DNA from: Humibacillus sp.
Lineage (GTDB): Bacteria; Actinomycetota; Actinomycetes; Actinomycetales; Dermatophilaceae
NCBI GenBank assembly: GCA_030452985.1
Contig: JAKDLG010000036.1
Coordinates: forward strand, 1-34,884
Length of the DNA: 34,884 nt
Direction: 5' to 3'
The position numbers and the translations under genes are program-made. Each line of letters begins with the position of its first letter. The stretch's first letter is position 1. Under the pieces are notes generated by a model that was given only the letters and a program-made list of their open reading frames with translations, had not been told where the DNA came from and did no database searches. Of the stretch, positions 32,606-34,884 are shown one piece after another.

Positions 32606-33994
32606 CTAGGTGTCGGTGCGGCCGAGCAGCATCCGCACCTCGCCGGCGGTGATGACCGAGCCGGTGGCCACGACCCCGCCCCCCATGCCGTTCTCCTCGG
32701 CCAGGGTCACGGCCTGCTCGAGCGCATCGGGCAGGTCGCGCACGACGGTGACGCGCGCCTCCCCGAACAGCTCGGTGGCGAGCTCGCCCAGGCGCACGGG
32801 CGACATGGCCCGCGGTGAGCTGCTGCGGGTCACGACGATGTGGTCGAGGGCCGGCTCGAGCACCTCGAGGATGCCGGCGGCATCCTTGTCGGCGACGATC
32901 CCCACCAGCCCGACGGTCGTGGTGAAGGCGAACGACTCCTGCAGAGCCGCCACCAACGACCGGGCGCCGTGCGGGTTGTGGGCCGCGTCGACGAGCACGG
33001 TCGGGCTCCGGCGCACGATCTCGAGGCGGCCGGGTGAGGTCATCGCCTCACACGCGGTGCGCAGCACGTCGAGCTCGAGCGGCTGGGTGCCCCCACCGAG
33101 GAAGGCCTCGGCCGCAGCCACGGCGGCCGCCAGGTTGTGGGCCTGGTGGGCGCCGAACAGCGGCAGGAACAGGTCGGGATACTCGGCGGCCAGCCCGCGC
33201 ACCGTCACCAGCTGGCCACCGATGCCCGGCTCACGGGTGAGCACGCCGAAGTCCTGCTCCTCGAAGACGATCCGGGCTCCGACCTCGTCGGCCCGTTCGC
33301 GCAGCACGGCGGTGACGTCCTCCGACTGCTCGGCCGAAACGGTGATCGAGTCGGCCTTGATGATGCCGCTCTTCTCCCGCGCGATGTCGACCACGTCGTC
33401 ACCGAGCAGATGGGTGTGATCGAGGTCGACGGGCGTCACCACCGCGACCTGACCGTCGGCCACGTTCGTCGCGTCCCACGAGCCGCCGAGCCCGACCTCG
33501 ATCACGGCGACGTCGACCGGAGCGTCGGCGAAGGCGGCGAAGGCAAGGGACACGAGCACCTCGAAGAAGTTCATCCGGCGTCCACCGGTCTCGATCGAGC
33601 GCGCGTCGACGATCTCGACGAGCGGTGCGATGTCGTCGTAGGCCGCGATGAACTTCTCGCGCGGGATCGGCTTACCCATCAGGGTGATCCGCTCGCGGAT
33701 GTCGTGCAGGTGCGGCGAGGTGAACCGGCCGGTCGACAGGCCCGCCTCACGCAGGATGCCGTCGATCATCCGGCTCGTCGACGTCTTGCCGTTGGTGCCC
33801 GTCAGGTGAACCAGCTTGAACGACTTCTGCGGGTCACCGGCCAGCTCCATGACGGCCTCGATGCGCTCGAGCGACGGGCCGATGTCGTTCTCGGGGGCGC
33901 GAGCGATGATCGCCTCCTCGATCTCGCGCATCCGCTTCATCTGCTCGAGGTTCGCCGCCGCCTCCCGAGCGGCCTCGTCAGGTCGGCCGTTCAT
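32606..33994 (-). CDS. folC: Folylpolyglutamate / dihydrofolate synthase
   Basis: FolC adds glutamate to folates and, in bifunctional forms, to dihydropteroate. The 462-aa product has the P-loop GTNGKTST (K70), SPHLHDIRERI (folate region), the Mur-ligase type EVGLGGSWDATNV, TPVDLDHTHLLGD, HQAHNLAAA and the C-terminal DAAHNPHGARSL. The ATG at 33994 is chosen as it overlaps the stop of the GNAT gene (ATGA) and is followed by family-like sequence. The longer in-frame start at 34363 lies inside the GNAT gene. It is part of the ileS-GNAT-folC-DUF4233-ndk row. Confidence 0.96.
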   Translation of the reverse strand: MNGRPDEAAREAAANLEQMKRMREIEEAIIARAPENDIGPSLERIEAVMELAGDPQKSFKLVHLTGTNGKTSTSRMIDGILREAGLSTGRFTSPHLHDIRERITLMGKPIPREKFIAAYDDIAPLVEIVDARSIETGGRRMNFFEVLVSLAFAAFADAPVDVAVIEVGLGGSWDATNVADGQVAVVTPVDLDHTHLLGDDVVDIAREKSGIIKADSITVSAEQSEDVTAVLRERADEVGARIVFEEQDFGVLTREPGIGGQLVTVRGLAAEYPDLFLPLFGAHQAHNLAAAVAAAEAFLGGGTQPLELDVLRTACEAMTSPGRLEIVRRSPTVLVDAAHNPHGARSLVAALQESFAFTTTVGLVGIVADKDAAGILEVLEPALDHIVVTRSSSPRAMSPVRLGELATELFGEARVTVVRDLPDALEQAVTLAEENGMGGGVVATGSVITAGEVRMLLGRTDT

Positions 33995-34566
33995 ATCACG
34001 TCCGCCTCGGGGGTCAGCTCTTTGGACATCCATACGCTGTCGGGCATCCCCGAACCACCTTCCTCGACATGGGTGGTCACGAAACCCTTGTTGACGTAGA
34101 ACTGCGCAGCCAGGTCGTTGCCGGCGATGTGCGAGAGCACGAGGGTGTGGTGCCCCGCAGCCACGGCCCGCCGTTCGACCTCGCGCAGCAGGGCCGAACC
34201 GATGCCCTTGCCGTGGTGGCCGGGCAGCACGTAGAGTTTCCAGAGCACGAGCTGCTCGTTCTGCACCCCGTGGGTCGACACGCCGACCACCTCGTCGCCC
34301 TCCACCGCGACGATCGTGCGGCCCGCGCGGATCGAGGCCGTCACGGCGTCTCGGGTCCACCACTTGGCCAGACCCATCGCGACGTACTCGGGCCCGGCGA
34401 TCGGCTCGTAGGTGGCCAGCCAGGTGCGGTGCCCGACCGAGATCGCCCCCGAGAGGTCGTCGCCTCGTGCGGTGCGGATCTGCACGGATGCCGGGCCGTC
34501 CGGGCTGTTCGGGCTGTTCGGGCTGTCAGGGCTGTTCGGCCGCTCCAGGCTGCCTGCCTCGCTCAT
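33991..34566 (-). CDS. GNAT-family N-acetyltransferase
   Basis: The 191-aa acetyltransferase has the GNAT core: WLATYEPIAGPEY (about residues 50-62), the strand VLWKLYVLPGHHGKGIGSALL with the acetyl-CoA loop GHHGKGIG (about 117-124) and FYVNKGFVTTHVEE. The substrate is unknown. The first 28 residues are unusual: a repeat of three-residue units NSP/DSP (about residues 11-22), encoded by 9-bp tandem repeats. It overlaps the ileS stop and the folC start by 4 bp each, so it is coupled on both sides. Confidence 0.92.
   Translation of the reverse strand: MSEAGSLERPNSPDSPNSPNSPDGPASVQIRTARGDDLSGAISVGHRTWLATYEPIAGPEYVAMGLAKWWTRDAVTASIRAGRTIVAVEGDEVVGVSTHGVQNEQLVLWKLYVLPGHHGKGIGSALLREVERRAVAAGHHTLVLSHIAGNDLAAQFYVNKGFVTTHVEEGGSGMPDSVWMSKELTPEADVI
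34502..34537. repeat. Four 9-bp tandem repeats inside the GNAT gene
   Basis: GGGCTGTTC occurs three times and GGGCTGTCA once in head-to-tail order. Read on the minus strand this gives NSP-DSP-NSP-NSP near the GNAT N-terminus. The unit length keeps the frame, so copy number could vary without breaking the gene. Confidence 0.9.
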
Positions 34567-34884
34567 GCCTTCACCACCAGGATCGTCGCGGCGTGGTTGT
34601 CGCCGACGACCACCGGTGACCCGGTGCCGGCGGGAAGCGGGTGCTCGGGCCCACCCGACGCGAAGGCGGCCGCCAGAGTCTCCTCGACAATGAGGTCGCG
34701 GTGGGTCACCGTGGCCTCGAACACCTCTGGATCCCCCGAGATGGTGAGGCGGATGCGGTCGCTCACGTGCAGGCCGGCATCCCGACGGGCCTGCTGCACG
34801 GCCCGCACCAGGTCACGGGCAACTCCCTCGGTGGCCAACGCGGGCGTGACCGTGGTCTCGAGCGCTACGAACCCGCCGCTGTGC
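34563..34884 (-). CDS. ileS: Isoleucyl-tRNA synthetase, C-terminal part, cut by window edge
   Basis: Only the last 106 codons or so are in the window. The sequence reads FVALETTVTPALATEGVARD, then LVRAVQQARRDAGLHVSDRI, the conserved C-terminal region of actinobacterial and other long-form IleRS (after the anticodon-binding domain), then VEETLAAAFASG. The catalytic HIGH and KMSKS regions lie outside. The stop overlaps the GNAT start by 4 bp (ATGA). Any ATG or GTG inside this part is not a real start. Confidence 0.93.
   Translation of the reverse strand, partial: HSGGFVALETTVTPALATEGVARDLVRAVQQARRDAGLHVSDRIRLTISGDPEVFEATVTHRDLIVEETLAAAFASGGPEHPLPAGTGSPVVVGDNHAATILVVKA

Noticed and set aside
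1..34884. CRISPR array, tRNA/rRNA gene, prophage, toxin-antitoxin or known defence island
   Set aside because: No regularly spaced repeats, no cloverleaf with a CCA-like end, and no recognisable phage, toxin or defence proteins were seen on either strand; the only mobile element supported is the ISKra4-type insertion.

Overview
The window is high-GC actinobacterial chromosome, most likely Micrococcales-like: its protein sequences, the ileS-folC-DUF4233-ndk and mreB-mreC-mreD-mrdA blocks, the DUF6131 mini-protein, the DUF3311/symporter pair and frequent ATGA/GTGA gene overlaps all point that way. The genus cannot be fixed from sequence reading alone. No rRNA, tRNA, CRISPR array, prophage or known defence system was recognised.

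Left part (1-5162): the end of an rpsO-pnp unit (pnp runs off the left edge) with a long hairpin between the two genes, a divergent 51-aa membrane protein, and an MFS exporter-marR pair. An intact ISKra4-family element (5170-7141; 23-bp perfect inverted repeats, 9-bp target duplication) sits at the 5' end of the exporter gene. Removing it on paper restores a longer exporter ORF whose ATG overlaps the stop of the preceding lipoprotein gene. The ancestral arrangement was therefore probably one minus-strand operon: lpd - lipoprotein - MOSC - lipoprotein - MFS - marR.

Middle part (10855-19043): a plus-strand DUF3311/MctP-type symporter operon, then, on the minus strand, the cell-shape operon mreB-mreC-mreD-mrdA followed by a FUSC-family membrane protein where rodA is often found.

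Accessory stretch (19044-31221): about 12 kb lies between mreB and ndk, two genes that are neighbours in other actinobacteria. It holds a YCII protein, a CocE/NonD hydrolase, a methyltransferase, two NarL/LuxR two-component systems pointing toward each other, a 56-aa MHPY-type protein behind a strong hairpin, a CPBP-protease/GNAT fusion, a lipoprotein with two degenerate cupredoxin-like domains, and a hemerythrin. This is the most unusual part of the window.

Right part (31222-34884): ndk, DUF4233, a membrane-anchored protein with two L7/L12-C-terminal-like repeats, folC, a GNAT acetyltransferase with a short tandem repeat at its start, and the 3' end of ileS, all on the minus strand and nearly touching.
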